Shown here one piece after another: positions 42,880 to 52,505 of a DNA stretch of 64,000 nucleotides. A program made the position numbers and the translations under genes. Position 1 is the stretch's first letter. Every line of letters begins with the position of its first letter. The notes beneath the pieces were generated by a model that was given only the letters and a program-made list of their open reading frames with translations, ran no database searches and had not been told where the DNA came from. Source of the stretch: Eubacterium saphenum ATCC 49989 (lineage in GTDB: Bacteria; Bacillota; Clostridia; Peptostreptococcales; Anaerovoracaceae); the NCBI GenBank assembly GCA_000161975.1, contig GG688422.1, positions 304,324 through 368,323 on the forward strand. Reading direction: 5' to 3'.

Positions 42880-43836
42880 TTATTCTGACATAAAGTAAAT
42901 ACTGCGATAAGACGGAATATTTTGCACCGCTTCTGCCGATTTGATTGCATCTATGACTGCAAGTCTCATTGCCTCCTGCGCAAGATAACAAACAGTATCA
43001 AGATTGGCTTCTGCGATTCCGGATGCAAGTGTAAAGATCGTATCTCCATCCATACTCGTATGAATAGGGCGAATAGACAGCGCGTATCCGTTATGTGCCA
43101 CTTCGGCTACTTTGTTACACTCTGTTTTGTTTAAGATTGCATTGGTCAAAATACATCCTATAGTAGTGTTTTTCCCTGATAACAGGCTTTCTGCTCCTTC
43201 TAGCATAAGTTGATGAGAGGATATAATTTCTGATTTATCATCGTTAAGTGCGCCTGCCAATATTTTTTCTCCCTCATAAACTTCTCCGCAGGCATTCACA
43301 CACACATAGGCACCTACTTTCAATCCGCTTTCAAGACATAATTCAATATATCCAGTTCCGCCTTTCATCACGGTATCAAACCCGCGCAATTTTCCAACTG
43401 TCGCACCGCAACCTGCTCCTATATTCCCGGTAAAAATTTCAGTGGATGCTTTTTTTGCTGCAAGGTATCCCATCTCTTTATCCGGACGAATATCAGGGTT
43501 TCCTACAGCTAAATCAAACAAAACCGCTCCACAGACAATCGGGACTCTTGCAACTCCGACATCAAATCCGACTCCCACCTCTTCCAAGTAGTTCATCACT
43601 CCACAAGTGCTTTCTAAACCGAATGCGGAACCTCCCGATAATACAATGCTATGTACTTGCTCCACTGTTTTCTCCGATTTTAACAAATCAGTTTCCCTTG
43701 TCCCGGGAGCGGAACCTCTGACACAACAACCTGCAGTAGCTCCCTTTTTTGCAATAATAACCGAGACTCCCGTCAATGCCTCATGATTTTCTTCCGTACC
43801 GATCTCAAATCCCTCTACTGTTATCGTCTTTTTCAT
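42880..43836 (-). CDS. P1-family (DmpA/NylC-like) autoprocessing peptidase
   Basis: 318-residue N-terminal nucleophile hydrolase. The likely self-cleavage site is in KNTTIGCILTNAILNK, where the second Thr would become the new N-terminal nucleophile. Upstream LSGGSAFGLE and the glycine-rich NIGAGCGATVGK are family marks. Members cut beta-peptides, nylon oligomers or small amides; natural substrate unknown. ATG 43836 has AAGGAG. A triple AGTATCA repeat upstream may be its operator. Confidence 0.88.
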   Translation of the reverse strand: MKKTITVEGFEIGTEENHEALTGVSVIIAKKGATAGCCVRGSAPGTRETDLLKSEKTVEQVHSIVLSGGSAFGLESTCGVMNYLEEVGVGFDVGVARVPIVCGAVLFDLAVGNPDIRPDKEMGYLAAKKASTEIFTGNIGAGCGATVGKLRGFDTVMKGGTGYIELCLESGLKVGAYVCVNACGEVYEGEKILAGALNDDKSEIISSHQLMLEGAESLLSGKNTTIGCILTNAILNKTECNKVAEVAHNGYALSIRPIHTSMDGDTIFTLASGIAEANLDTVCYLAQEAMRLAVIDAIKSAEAVQNIPSYRSIYFMSE

Positions 43837-43946
43837 GGTTATTACTCCTTTTCTCCCATTTTTTATGATTTTGGCATCAACTATCACTTTACTATATTTT
43901 CAGAAAAATCACCTGCCGTCTTTTGAACCTGCATTTTTAACTTTTT

Positions 43947-43976
43947 AGTATCAAAACAGTATCAATAGTGATACTG
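43947..43976. promoter_or_regulatory. AGTATCA repeat cluster upstream of the peptidase gene
   Basis: CAGTATCA (43957-43964) and TGATACTG (43969-43976) form a perfect 8-bp inverted repeat, with a further AGTATCA at 43947-43953. Could be an operator for the peptidase gene, or a terminator of the dinD remnant, since TTTTG follows on the minus strand. Confidence 0.5.
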
Positions 43977-44005
43977 CAGTATGAATGGTTTTCTACCAGC
44001 AAACA

Positions 44006-44460
44006 TCATTCATCCAACATCAATTTACCTTTTTTAGCTTTATCCTTTAGACACTTCATCTGCTCTTTCTCTATCTGTTGAATACTTTTCTCCGGAACAG
44101 GCAAATCTTCCGGCATAGTGCCACCAATTTTTTCAATAGCACTTCTTACTTCTTTTCTCGGATCGCCGTTTTGCACAATCAAATAGCAAGCATATCTCGT
44201 AAGTTCATAATCTTTAATAGACTTGCTTGTAGCACCTGCATCCACGATTTTGCCGACCTCAGCAAAATCGCTTGTTACCTCATGTCCACTGGTCGCACAG
44301 GCAATCATCTCTCCATTAATGACTTTTTGAAAGAAAGTTTCTCCACTGAGAATAATCAAGTACATCAGCAAGTTCTCTTGCGCTCCAATATTCGCTTCCA
44401 TTTTGTCTAACATACTTAATATCTTCAAATTTCTTATATTCTGTTGCTTTTAAATTTAGC
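44006..44460 (-). pseudogene. dinD: Decayed DinD-like DNA-damage gene
   Basis: The 5' part reads EYKKFEDIKYVRQNGSEYW, SARELADVLDYSQWRNFLSK in one frame, then a one-base shift near 44330-44340 (an A5 run) moves to the frame that continues VINGEMIACATSGHEV and LTRYACYLIVQNGDPRKEV. That is joined directly to the C-terminal RSAIEKIGGTMPEDLP, so the middle of the protein (about 100-130 residues) is deleted. No start codon is left in the first frame. It lies directly downstream of the helicase gene. Confidence 0.8.
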
Positions 44461-44476
44461 TTAACTTGTCATCCTC

Positions 44477-46384
44477 CTAATCAATGGAAGTAATATCTAT
44501 AATATTTTCTTCACCAAAAAATTCTTTCGCTTTCCACAATATGTCAGAATCATTAGTAGGCATATATATTATTAAATTCTTTTTTGCTCTCGTTATACAT
44601 ACATAAAATAATTTTTTCGTTCTTAGTTGAACATTAGAATTTGAAGACCCTTTTCCAAATAATGTATTAAAATCGTATTTATTCCAATCAGACTCTAATA
44701 CAAGAAGTACATTATCATATTCACTCCCTTTAACACTATGTTGAGTGCAAATTGGTGAAAATTCTTTTAAATATAAGACACTTTTTCTGTATTGATTAAA
44801 TGTTATCTTTTTTATTCTCTCCCATAAATAAAACCCTTTATTTAAAATATAATCATTGAATAATTCATCTTCTTTGAGTAACCTTTTTACTTCTGCAAAT
44901 TTTAAAACATCTTCTATCGTTTGATCATCTTCACTTACAAGATAATCAATTGCTTGTTTAAGGCAAATCTTATCATTCCTATTATGAATAGAAAATTTTG
45001 TTATTCGTAGAAAATCATTAAATTTATTAGCCTCATATAATTCAATAATTTCCTCTAATATATCTAATCTGCGTAAAATCCTATCTCTATAAGAATTAGC
45101 TTCATATCTACCACTCATCCCATTTAATTTATATGACATAAGTGATTCCTTAGTAACTCTACATTTTTCGCAAGCTTCTTCCCATGACATACCTTCTAAA
45201 ACACTGTATATTGACTGATAAATTTCGTTTCCGTTAATTTGATCCAGCAACTCTACTTTCTTATATGTCGGTTTTACCTTTAACGCCAATTCTCCCAAAG
45301 TCTTATCACCGTCTAAATTTCCCTTATCAATTTTTTCCTTTATCTTGCTTATAAGCGTAATTATCAAATCAGCATTATATAGATCATATAAGCCTTTAAA
45401 TCCAGCCATTTCAGCATTATATTTATGTGTCAACCTTAACTCTTTTGTTTGTTTTCCATCCGAGAAATTCCAAGATTCAAAAATACTCTTTTCCTTTATG
45501 CTTATAAAATCATCTGCTTCATTTCCATATAAAAATTTAATACTACCTTCTCTAATAGTACCATTCTCCATATTAGGTGCATTTGTATCTTCTGAAGGTC
45601 TTTGCTCAATATCATCATCTCTAAACTTATTGGCTATTTCGATTACAACTCTTGGATTTCTTCGGTTTTGCATCTTTACTATTTTAGTTAAATTATATTG
45701 ATTTAAATTACCAACTCCGTCGTCATATATAGACTGCATTGAATCTCCAAAAAAACCAATTACATTTTTCTTATCGCTTTGCTCAAGATGCTTTAGTAAA
45801 ATATCAGCAACTAAAGGACTTGTATCCTGATATTCATCAACAAAAATACAATCTGCAATATCCTTTAAAATGTCCGCTATTTTTTTATATTTCTCAAACA
45901 TTTTCTCTGCAACAATCAAAATGTGATCATGGCTGATTTTCACTCTATTTTCATCATTTGGCGTTACAGAATAATACTCGTCATAATCCACATAAAGATT
46001 TTCGAAATATTCTTTAGAAATTAAATCCTCAGAAAAATCTTTTGGCTTTTTTAAGTTCTTTTCATTATCATCGTTAATAAGCTCAACTAAAATATCTTTT
46101 ATTTCATTCTGATATTTTCTGATAAGAGCCCATATAAACTCATGTATTGTTGAAACCCAAAGGTTCTCATTTTCTATTCTTGATAAAATTTCTGCAACTG
46201 CATTATTTGTATATGTAATACATACTATCTTAATATCTGGTAATTCCTCTGTGAGTGCATTTATTAAGGAAATTAAGGAGTATGTTTTTCCACTTCCTGC
46301 TCCACCTTCTAAAATGAAATTTTCACCATTTTTTATACATTGAAGAGCTTCTAATACTTCTTTTTCCAATGTTAGCGTATCCAT
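44477..46384 (-). CDS. GajB-like UvrD/PcrA-family helicase
   Basis: 635-residue SF1A helicase. Walker A is LEGGAGSGKTYS, motif II is VDEYQDTSP, motif III GFFGDSMQSIYDD, and near the C-terminus QHSVKGSEYDNVLLV and VCITRAKKNLII give motifs V-VI. The middle insert is longer than in the reference GajB (about 490 residues). It overlaps the upstream OLD-family gene by 13 bases. UvrD-like helicase directly after an OLD nuclease is the defining layout of Gabija, an anti-phage system. Assigned by family and position; the reference pair is shorter. Confidence 0.78.
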   Translation of the reverse strand: MDTLTLEKEVLEALQCIKNGENFILEGGAGSGKTYSLISLINALTEELPDIKIVCITYTNNAVAEILSRIENENLWVSTIHEFIWALIRKYQNEIKDILVELINDDNEKNLKKPKDFSEDLISKEYFENLYVDYDEYYSVTPNDENRVKISHDHILIVAEKMFEKYKKIADILKDIADCIFVDEYQDTSPLVADILLKHLEQSDKKNVIGFFGDSMQSIYDDGVGNLNQYNLTKIVKMQNRRNPRVVIEIANKFRDDDIEQRPSEDTNAPNMENGTIREGSIKFLYGNEADDFISIKEKSIFESWNFSDGKQTKELRLTHKYNAEMAGFKGLYDLYNADLIITLISKIKEKIDKGNLDGDKTLGELALKVKPTYKKVELLDQINGNEIYQSIYSVLEGMSWEEACEKCRVTKESLMSYKLNGMSGRYEANSYRDRILRRLDILEEIIELYEANKFNDFLRITKFSIHNRNDKICLKQAIDYLVSEDDQTIEDVLKFAEVKRLLKEDELFNDYILNKGFYLWERIKKITFNQYRKSVLYLKEFSPICTQHSVKGSEYDNVLLVLESDWNKYDFNTLFGKGSSNSNVQLRTKKLFYVCITRAKKNLIIYMPTNDSDILWKAKEFFGEENIIDITSID

Positions 46385-48438
46385 AATAAGCCCTCCTCAA
46401 TATAATGTGGAACTGCCCATTTTTCATCTTCTTCGCCATTCTCATCATCAAAATACAATAAGCTTGATGCAAATGCCGATTTCTTTTTCACATTATTCAA
46501 AGCAAAATTATAATAATCACCATTTTCTATTTCATCATTCGAAAAATCTTTTAAAGCTCCATATTCACAAAGCCCTTCTTTATTCTTTAATATAAAGTCT
46601 TTATTTAACGCTATAAATGCATCTTCAAAACTACTTGCTTGGTACTCACCATCAGTTTCCGGTATTTGATAAGCTATTCTTATATTATTTTTAATTTTAT
46701 CCTCAGGTGTTTTTTTTAAAAGTTCCTCAAATTCATTATTTGACTCATCAAAACAAGTATCTTTGAAAAAATCTTTTATGGAAGCGTTGCTTGTATACTT
46801 TGCTTCCTGAGGGTGTGATTTTACATATCTCCCATTGTTATTTTTAGTAGCGGCATCTATATCCGTGATTATTAAAACCTTAATACCTAAAAACTCAAAT
46901 AATGGAATAAAGATATGTGAATGAGCTCCAACTTCTATTACAGAAATATTTTGTGATAATAGTGGGATAATATTTTCTTCTGGCTCTTCTTTATTATCAA
47001 TCTTATGCATCATCATTGACATTAAGATTCTTTCGGTATCTCCTTCTATACAAATAGCTTTATCAGCAAAGAAAAGTTCACTTCTATTTATTGTCAGATA
47101 TTGTTTTACAAACTTAAATCCTTTCTGTTCATCTCCACCATACTCTTCTTTTAAAGAATTAAAACTCTTAGCTATAACCGTATTCCCGTTTTTCTTTAAA
47201 TATATAATGTCATCAAAGTTACATTCAGAAACTATATGTGATGAATGCGAAGTGATTAAAATCTGCAACTGTTTATTCTTGTCTTCCAACAACTTTTTTC
47301 TATGTGCTTTGATATGAGATTTAATATTCCTTATAAATATATACTGTAACTGAGGATGTGTATGTGCTTCGGGCTCTTCAATATATAAGAGATTTATATC
47401 TGCCGGTTGTTCAAATAATTCCTGTATCTTGGTTTCAATCTCAAACAAAATACCAATTAAATTCAAATACCCCAACCCATTGTAAGTTTCTGGAAGTGAA
47501 CAGTCTCCTCCTTGTCGATAGCTTAAATTTGTATTATCTGACAATAAATTTTTCTCTGAAATAGATGACTCTATTGATATATCAATTCCATTTTCTGAAC
47601 CACCATAAGTTTTTATAACATCTATAACTCCACTAAAAATGCCTTCAATAGATTCTCCACTTTCACTTTTTTCTCCATTGTAAATCTTATATAATTCTTT
47701 ATCGGCTTCATCCAATTTTTCTTCAAGTCTTGTAAATACTAATTCGCTTTCATTTTTTGCGGCCTTATAAGAAGCAAAATATTTACCAGTTAAACCTGAT
47801 AAAACATGATTACGATCATCATTAGAAACTGCTCTATCAGCTCTAATTCCTGCCACTTTAATTACTTTTTGAATATCCTTATTATCAATCTCTTCTGATC
47901 TATCTTGTGTTATTTGATTTAATTCAGCATCAAATCCCCTCGAATATTTTTTAGTTTCAAAAAAGTTTGAAAAATTCTTGCCGATAAATTTAGAAAATGA
48001 TATGAAGTCTTCAAGTTTTTTTTCATTAACGATCTCTTTTAATTCTATAATTTTCTTTATAGGTATTAATGAAATAAATTCTAAAACTATAATATTATTA
48101 TCTGGATTCAAATCCATCATAAATTTTTGTATATTTACATATGAATCATTGTCATTATACTCAATAAACAATTGGAGATTAACAGCTTCTAATGATTCAA
48201 CTTTCTCTTGCTCAGACATCTCGAAATCCATTATTTTCTTATACAGATATTTCTGACATTCCAAATTTATATCTTCCCACATTACTTTAGATGAATTTAA
48301 CATCTTGTCCAAAATAATAAGAGCTGATGTTTTTCCACAATTATTTTTACCTATAACTAATGACAATTCATCTTTAAATTCTAATTCAAAATCTTTTAGC
48401 AACCTAAAGTTTTTAACCTTCATCTTTCTTAAAATCAT
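46372..48438 (-). CDS. GajA-like OLD-family ATPase/TOPRIM nuclease
   Basis: 688 residues. N-terminal SMC-like ATPase with Walker A IGKNNCGKTS (about 29-38), and Walker B/signature LLYIEEPEAHTHPQLQ. The C-terminal TOPRIM domain has AICIEGDTERILM (conserved Glu) and VLIITDIDAAT (DxD). Large middle insert. OLD nucleases of class 2 pair with a UvrD-like helicase. ATG 48438 is favoured over an in-frame TTG at 48444 because of the AGAGGG site. The gene lies 56 bases after the type IIG-like gene and could share its transcript. Confidence 0.8.
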   Translation of the reverse strand: MILRKMKVKNFRLLKDFELEFKDELSLVIGKNNCGKTSALIILDKMLNSSKVMWEDINLECQKYLYKKIMDFEMSEQEKVESLEAVNLQLFIEYNDNDSYVNIQKFMMDLNPDNNIIVLEFISLIPIKKIIELKEIVNEKKLEDFISFSKFIGKNFSNFFETKKYSRGFDAELNQITQDRSEEIDNKDIQKVIKVAGIRADRAVSNDDRNHVLSGLTGKYFASYKAAKNESELVFTRLEEKLDEADKELYKIYNGEKSESGESIEGIFSGVIDVIKTYGGSENGIDISIESSISEKNLLSDNTNLSYRQGGDCSLPETYNGLGYLNLIGILFEIETKIQELFEQPADINLLYIEEPEAHTHPQLQYIFIRNIKSHIKAHRKKLLEDKNKQLQILITSHSSHIVSECNFDDIIYLKKNGNTVIAKSFNSLKEEYGGDEQKGFKFVKQYLTINRSELFFADKAICIEGDTERILMSMMMHKIDNKEEPEENIIPLLSQNISVIEVGAHSHIFIPLFEFLGIKVLIITDIDAATKNNNGRYVKSHPQEAKYTSNASIKDFFKDTCFDESNNEFEELLKKTPEDKIKNNIRIAYQIPETDGEYQASSFEDAFIALNKDFILKNKEGLCEYGALKDFSNDEIENGDYYNFALNNVKKKSAFASSLLYFDDENGEEDEKWAVPHYIEEGLLWIR

Positions 48439-48500
48439 TTCCAATTCCCTCTTTTAAATTTATCGTGTATGGATTACAATCATCTTATAGTCTTTTGAAT

Positions 48501-51254
48501 CTATTTTTTTACACTTAACCTTCTTTCGAGTAAATTTATTATGCTTGATTTAACTGAATCATAAATTTCCTCTTTTAATCCATATTCCAAAAAAAGCATC
48601 TTATTAAAATTAATCCAGTCTGGATCATTTAACTGTACAAAAATATCTTCAATACTTTTGTTTTTTATTTTTTCCCAATGCTCAATAATCTTGTTTTTCG
48701 ATTTATAATCCAACAAATTTGGATTTAAAAAATAAGATTGGCTAATTCCATCCTTTGTTAAATCAGTTACTCCAAGACCTCTTCCAAACCCAGAACTCAT
48801 CAATAAAAATAATGAAATTGATGAATTAAGAAGTGCGTGAATTAAATCAGCATCATTTTTATATTGCTCCTTTATTCTAAATGCTGTAACCCTCTGATTT
48901 ACAACTGTTAGATTTTCAAACTTTGACCAAAAAAATCTCTTTTCTGGATTAATAGAAGTTGTAAAATCAGCATATTGCGGAATTTGATCTGCCTTATACC
49001 AATTATCTTTAATTTTACTTTTTCTACTTATCGCTGATGGATGATTTTCGATTGATTTTAAATATTCAATAGTTTTTTCACATCCTAGTTTCTTCATATC
49101 TGAGATTGAATCCTTGGTATAAAAGTAATAATTCTTTACATCATTTATCATATATTCATCTGCATCATTTAAATTCTTTAAAATTGGATAGCTATATTCC
49201 TCATCAAATTTAGTTGAATCTGTAATAAATAGTTTATCAGCTCCAGTTCTAACCCCCCTACTACTATCAAACACTTTATTCAAGCATATTAATTTATCGA
49301 AAACATTTTTAAGCCAACTAACATCATCAAATAATGATTCTAGAGACATACCTAAATTTATATACTTAATAACTTCGTCATTATTATATTCTTGTATAGA
49401 TACATCAGATGACTCATTGCCAAAGATAGTGTTTTGAACTAATTCATCAACTTCACTAGGACTGCAAATACTTGGATTCTTATTCAATCCAATAAACTTA
49501 ACCTTACAGTTATTTTGTCTTTTATTCTTCAAAACAATAATAGATGCAACAACATCTGCATTATCAAACCACTTTCCTTTATTCGAAGAAACGACAAACT
49601 CTATATCAAAAATACCGCTTAATGTCTTATAAAATGATTTATATTCTTTTTGAGTTTTGAACCATGAATTAGATATAATTACTCCGACCTTAGAGTTTGC
49701 ATTATCCATCAATAACTCTTTATATTTCAATATCAATATCTGATACAAATCCGCTCTATTACCAATATTATATTGCTTAGTTAATCTTAATAAATTCTTG
49801 TTTTCATTAATTCTATTATTACTACTAATGAATGGCAAATTTGAAACAATACAATTAAATTTAGGGATAATCAATTTTTCATTTTTTCCAGTCAGTGGAT
49901 TTACAATATAAATTTCATCTCCACAATTAATATCAATTGCATCATTTTGAAATACTATATTTTTAAAATTCATGCTTTCTTTAGATGTTATAGCTAAATT
50001 AGCCACTTGAAGTGGATAGCTATATTTATCAGAAACCCAAACATGATCATGTGCATATTCAATTCCTTTGTATTCAGAAATTTTTTCTATTAAAAATTTG
50101 GCAATCGTTCCAGAACCAGCGGTAAAATCAGCAAAATCACCTTCTGAATCCTCTAAAGTAACCTCTACTAGATATCGTGCTAATCCTTGTGGTGTTGTAT
50201 ATAATCCCATAAGTTCACGTTTAGCCGTATCAACTATATTTTCCAAAATTTTAGATGTAAAGGTAGTCCCCACTTTTGAAAAGTCACAATTTGCTAAGCA
50301 CAAATTAAATTCATTTAAATTTGCAATAACTTCTGCTGGTAAAATAACTTCATACTCATCTACATGAAAAATTGTAAAAAAATCGGTTGTCATAACGACT
50401 GAATTTAATGATTCTTTTAATTGGTAAATATTTTCATTTTCAGAGAATTCAACAAGCAAAGTGTTTATTGAATTATTCTTTTCTCGCAATAAGTGAGCAA
50501 ATATTAACCTATTTACCCATTTAATAATTATATTCTTTGCATATGATTCAGCATATTTTTCTATTGTATTTATTTTATCTATATTTTCCAATTCTGCCTT
50601 TTCTATTTTAACCCAATATTTGATATATTCTAACAATCTATGGTTTCCGCTTTTTACTATAAAATCAACTGTAATTGGAGTTAGTTTTTTTGTTATAGTC
50701 TCAACATAATTTGAAATATTGAATTCAATAGGAACACCTTTAAATTTTTCTTCTACCAAGCATTGATTTAGATAACTTAAAGTTTCATATAATTGTTTCT
50801 TCCATACAATCGGATTAGATTGAACAGATACTCTAGAATTTAATATTTCTTTATAATTATCAAAAACAACAGTCGGATAATTGTTCCATGTTCTATCATT
50901 ATTTCTTATATAGATGCTTACATACTGAAAATTCCATAATACAAAAACTGATGTTCCTAATCTGTCCGCTTTATCTCTTGCATTAGAAATAAACTCATTA
51001 TCATCAATAGAAACATCTGGCATTTTTAATTCCCATCCCATCAATGGTTTCAGTTTATTCTCATCTTCAAAAATAATTACATCTGGAAACAATGTCACAT
51101 TTCTGGAATCTCTAGCATTTTTAGTTTTTAAAGATAATTCCCCTACTGCTTTTTTCATTTTCCAATCATTCTGATTAAAAATTAAATTGGCTTCACTGAT
51201 CAGTTCACCACCTTCGCTTCGTTCATTTGAAAGCAATACTGTATTGTTTTTCAT
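48501..51254 (-). CDS. Type IIG-like restriction enzyme/N6-adenine methyltransferase
   Basis: 917 residues. N-terminal PD-(D/E)xK nuclease candidate: Asp58 in FPDVIIFED and Glu75-Leu-Lys77 in GWELKMP. The methyltransferase part has YTTPQGLARYL, motif I DFTAGSGT (about 376-383) and motif IV SNLPF (471-475), a variant of NPPY/F. The C-terminal third (after about 620) should hold target recognition. Cutting and methylation in one chain is the type IIG plan. The NLPF variant and the companion methyltransferase need explaining: the second enzyme may protect the other strand. ATG overlaps the previous stop as ATGA. Confidence 0.8.
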   Translation of the reverse strand: MKNNTVLLSNERSEGGELISEANLIFNQNDWKMKKAVGELSLKTKNARDSRNVTLFPDVIIFEDENKLKPLMGWELKMPDVSIDDNEFISNARDKADRLGTSVFVLWNFQYVSIYIRNNDRTWNNYPTVVFDNYKEILNSRVSVQSNPIVWKKQLYETLSYLNQCLVEEKFKGVPIEFNISNYVETITKKLTPITVDFIVKSGNHRLLEYIKYWVKIEKAELENIDKINTIEKYAESYAKNIIIKWVNRLIFAHLLREKNNSINTLLVEFSENENIYQLKESLNSVVMTTDFFTIFHVDEYEVILPAEVIANLNEFNLCLANCDFSKVGTTFTSKILENIVDTAKRELMGLYTTPQGLARYLVEVTLEDSEGDFADFTAGSGTIAKFLIEKISEYKGIEYAHDHVWVSDKYSYPLQVANLAITSKESMNFKNIVFQNDAIDINCGDEIYIVNPLTGKNEKLIIPKFNCIVSNLPFISSNNRINENKNLLRLTKQYNIGNRADLYQILILKYKELLMDNANSKVGVIISNSWFKTQKEYKSFYKTLSGIFDIEFVVSSNKGKWFDNADVVASIIVLKNKRQNNCKVKFIGLNKNPSICSPSEVDELVQNTIFGNESSDVSIQEYNNDEVIKYINLGMSLESLFDDVSWLKNVFDKLICLNKVFDSSRGVRTGADKLFITDSTKFDEEYSYPILKNLNDADEYMINDVKNYYFYTKDSISDMKKLGCEKTIEYLKSIENHPSAISRKSKIKDNWYKADQIPQYADFTTSINPEKRFFWSKFENLTVVNQRVTAFRIKEQYKNDADLIHALLNSSISLFLLMSSGFGRGLGVTDLTKDGISQSYFLNPNLLDYKSKNKIIEHWEKIKNKSIEDIFVQLNDPDWINFNKMLFLEYGLKEEIYDSVKSSIINLLERRLSVKK

Positions 51255-52117
51255 ATCTCAAGATCCTCCAACAAATTTACAGGCTCTAACTTAGTAAATA
51301 AGCCTATATCACCGCTTTTAATCTGAATTACAGCCTCTTTAATTCTCTTTTTAGATATTTCAATATAATCCACGGGTTTATTTTTAAAAAGAGCGACGTC
51401 TTCATTCTTTTCAATACCTATAAAATTTCTACCCTCCAATATAGCTGCAACCAAAAATGAGCCTGCTCCGCATGTATTATCTAAAATCACATCCCCTGTT
51501 TTCGAAAATGTCCTAATAAGATACCTAGCTAGTTCAACAGACTTCTGCGTAGGATGAAAAACCTTCCCTTCTGATTCTGCTGTTTTAAAATATAAAACAT
51601 CAACAGGATATCTTTCTCCATTACTTTCAACCAATGTAGGATTAAACTCACCATATGAACCAGTTAATTGGTTCTTTCTTACCCCCTTCGTATAAGGCTC
51701 CCCTTGAGTCATTTGAGGACAATAATATGGTTGCCTTCTGTAAAAAACCAGAATATCTTCATGTTTTCTTAAGGGTTGTTTTTTTGCATTTAAAAAATTT
51801 GTTGGTTTAGATTTTTCCCAGACATATTTATATTTATAGTTCTTAGAATTTGATAACATCAAGCTTGCAGTAAATAATCCTGAAGCAGTAAATATCATTG
51901 CTCCATTTTCTTTTACTATTCTATTATATTCCATCCATAATTTTTCAAGAGGTATTAAACTATCCCATTTATTCTGAGTAGTTCCATACGGCAAATCAAC
52001 CAATAACATATCCACTGTTCCACTAGGTATTTTTGCCATTTCCTCTAATGTATCTCCCTGAATTATATTATTTAAAAATTTTGTATCTCTCAAAGTTTTT
52101 ATATTTTTTCTTGTCAT
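51251..52117 (-). CDS. Site-specific DNA methyltransferase (N4-cytosine/N6-adenine, beta class)
   Basis: 288 residues with motif IV before motif I, the beta-class order: DLPYG (41-45) and then DNTCGAGSF (213-221), with HPTQKSVELARYLI before it. DLPYG is a form of DPPY seen in both N6-adenine and N4-cytosine enzymes. Companion to the type IIG-like gene immediately downstream (4-base overlap). It has only a weak ribosome site (AAGATGG). Confidence 0.88.
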   Translation of the reverse strand: MTRKNIKTLRDTKFLNNIIQGDTLEEMAKIPSGTVDMLLVDLPYGTTQNKWDSLIPLEKLWMEYNRIVKENGAMIFTASGLFTASLMLSNSKNYKYKYVWEKSKPTNFLNAKKQPLRKHEDILVFYRRQPYYCPQMTQGEPYTKGVRKNQLTGSYGEFNPTLVESNGERYPVDVLYFKTAESEGKVFHPTQKSVELARYLIRTFSKTGDVILDNTCGAGSFLVAAILEGRNFIGIEKNEDVALFKNKPVDYIEISKKRIKEAVIQIKSGDIGLFTKLEPVNLLEDLEI

Positions 52118-52143
52118 TCTATATCCATCTTTCTTGATTATAT

Positions 52144-52356
52144 TTAATTTATTATTTTCACTCGTTCTACAATATCTGAAATATCGCAGTCTAATACATC
52201 ACATATCCTTAGCAATACATCTGTAGTGACATTCTCACCTTTTTTTATCTTGTAAAATGTACTTCTACTCACTTTAGCTTTATCCATAAGCTCTGTATTC
52301 TTCATTTCTATATCTATCAATCTTTTGAATAATTTTTTATAACTAAGTTTCGACAT
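52144..52356 (-). CDS. XRE-family controller protein of the restriction-modification operon
   Basis: 70-residue single HTH of the Cro/CI type (ELMDKAKVSRSTFYKIKKGE, then VTTDVLLRICDVLDCDISDI). Size and place, first in the operon and 26 bases before the methyltransferase, fit a controller or timing protein that holds back nuclease expression until the host is methylated. SD GGAGG before ATG 52356. Confidence 0.82.
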   Translation of the reverse strand: MSKLSYKKLFKRLIDIEMKNTELMDKAKVSRSTFYKIKKGENVTTDVLLRICDVLDCDISDIVERVKIIN

Positions 52357-52399
52357 GATTATCCTCCAGTCCTATCCGTCTTAATATCATATCATTTCT

Positions 52400-52429
52400 A
52401 TTATACCATATAAATCAAGCTTATGACAA
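52400..52429 (-). promoter_or_regulatory. Promoter of the controller/restriction/Gabija operon
   Basis: Minus-strand -35 TTGTCA (52424-52429), 18-base spacer, extended -10 TGG-TATAAT (52400-52405). Downstream, ATGATATGATAT (about 52385-52396) is a short repeat that the controller protein could bind. Confidence 0.65.
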
Positions 52430-52460
52430 TATTATATTCTGTTTTCTCAAACATAATGAC

Positions 52461-52497
52461 GCAAAAAATAATCGGTGTCGCCCTACGACCACACCGA
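52461..52497 (-). terminator. Terminator of the relaxase remnant
   Basis: TCGGTGT (52472-52478) pairs with ACACCGA (52491-52497), with further pairing inside, then TTATTTTTTGC on the minus strand. It lies directly after the relaxase remnant and before the promoter of the restriction operon. Confidence 0.65.
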
Positions 52498-52505
52498 CCA
52501 TAATT

